Origin: Kaistella jeonii
Lineage (GTDB): Bacteria; Bacteroidota; Bacteroidia; Flavobacteriales; Weeksellaceae
DNA length: 64,000 nucleotides
Direction of reading: 5' to 3'
NCBI RefSeq assembly: GCF_000812865.1
Contig: NZ_JSYL01000010.1
Coordinates: 19,867 to 83,866 of the forward strand
Each line of letters begins with the position of its first letter. Position 1 is the first letter of the stretch. A program made the translations under genes and the position numbers. Below the pieces are notes generated by a model. It was given only the letters and a program-made list of their open reading frames with translations, was not told the DNA's origin and did not search any database. Of this stretch, positions 63,637 to 64,000 are shown piece after piece.

Positions 63637-64000
63637 ATTATTTTTGTTAGATATTTATTTTTTTTAAAGATTTACAAATTTAAGAAAATTTGCTTAGATA
63701 CTGGGATTCGTGTTTAAATTATTTGGGGCGCACAGTTGACTTTGATGAAAGGCTTTTTTCTCATCTTTTTGGGGGCGCACATTTCCGCCCTCCACTCCCG
63801 CTTTTTTTCTTGGTGGCTTCGACTTTGCTCTGACCCGTCCTAAAAAAAGTTTACAGATTTAACTTTTATTTATTGATAGTCCTTGTACAAATTTACATTT
63901 AAATTTTAGTCCTAAAATAGTTTTACATTTGTTGTTATCAACTGAAGCGGAAATTAGCTCTGCTGAGGAGCAACTAATGAGGAATAGGTTGATCAGATAA
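63637..64000. other. Intergenic region upstream of sucC, no gene seen
   Basis: 364 bases. The sucC-proximal part contains the promoter below. Further out are two copies of GGGGCGCAC (63725-63733 and 63772-63780), a GC-richer stretch with CCTCCACTCCCGC and GGCTTCGACTTTGCTC that looks like a dispersed repeat, and a plus-strand box TACATTTG at 63924-63931 that may serve a gene beyond the window. Confidence 0.5.
63675..63682 (-). promoter_or_regulatory. Candidate -7 box of sucC
   Basis: TAAATTTG on the minus strand matches TAnnTTTG and would give a leader of about 30-35 nt. No -33 TTTG was found at the expected spacing. Confidence 0.45.

Overview
The window reads as the chromosome of an AT-rich member of the Bacteroidota, class Flavobacteriia, most likely close to Chryseobacterium/Kaistella (family Weeksellaceae). 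The evidence is the full-length gliding/type IX secretion protein SprA, a secreted protease with a type IX C-terminal sorting domain, Bacteroidota-type promoters (TTTG, about 19-21 nt, TAnnTTTG), DUF3857, DUF4142, DUF4241 and DUF1573 proteins, and the short flavobacterial arginine decarboxylase. No phage, insertion sequence, CRISPR array or rRNA operon is visible. Genus assignment is inference.

Layout. 1-2300: a truncated response regulator, a four-tRNA operon (Thr-TGT, Tyr-GTA, Gly-TCC, Thr-GGT), then hpf, xerC and rpsU, all on the minus strand. 2317-5478: a RecB/AddA-like helicase-nuclease on the plus strand. 5596-12000: a ferritin-DUF3857-DUF3857 operon, a Met-rich periplasmic protein and an Asn/Tyr-rich repeat protein. 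12002-18902: a GH77 glucanotransferase, a RelE/ParE toxin-antitoxin pair beside an orphan antitoxin-like gene, a TPR protein, cysS and folE. 19009-31746: sprA, ruvA, malic enzyme, an N-acetylglucosamine kinase-like protein, and the Fe-S genes nfu and mrp. 32014-39439: a TonB-dependent receptor with an aquaporin, a DUF4142 lipoprotein, a dicarboxylate symporter, a BON/SH3 pair and AlkB. 39585-51876: a CocE-type hydrolase, a CsgG/LpoB-like lipoprotein-type protein, agmatinase and arginine decarboxylase, thiamine pyrophosphokinase with cobalamin adenosyltransferase, an ECF sigma/anti-sigma pair, a hydrolase, ribokinase and DUF4241. 51968-64000: valS, DUF1573, PPK2, a CPBP protease, the RNase P RNA, MscS, an M12B-type protease, two small envelope proteins and sucC.

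How the genes fit together. Most are housekeeping: translation (tRNAs, rpsU, hpf, cysS, valS, rnpB), recombination and repair (xerC, ruvA, helicase-nuclease, alkB), central metabolism (maeB, sucC, malQ, rbsK) and cofactors (folE, thiN, adenosyltransferase, nfu/mrp). SprA forms the outer-membrane pore of type IX secretion, and the M12B-type protease at 58385-60562 carries the matching export signal. Arginine decarboxylase and agmatinase together make putrescine from arginine. The many small exported or lipid-anchored proteins (DUF4142, BON, CsgG-like, Met-rich, GFR-repeat) look like an envelope maintenance set.

I found no convincing large undescribed system. The items most worth a second look are the ferritin operon that carries one intact and one catalytically degenerate transglutaminase-like protein, a 38-residue tandem duplication in a GFR-repeat protein, an RNase P RNA whose closing P1 strand lies inside a convergent protease gene, hairpin terminators inside the rpsU-xerC and tRNA units, a perfect palindrome next to the BON-gene promoter, and a dispersed intergenic repeat present in three copies.
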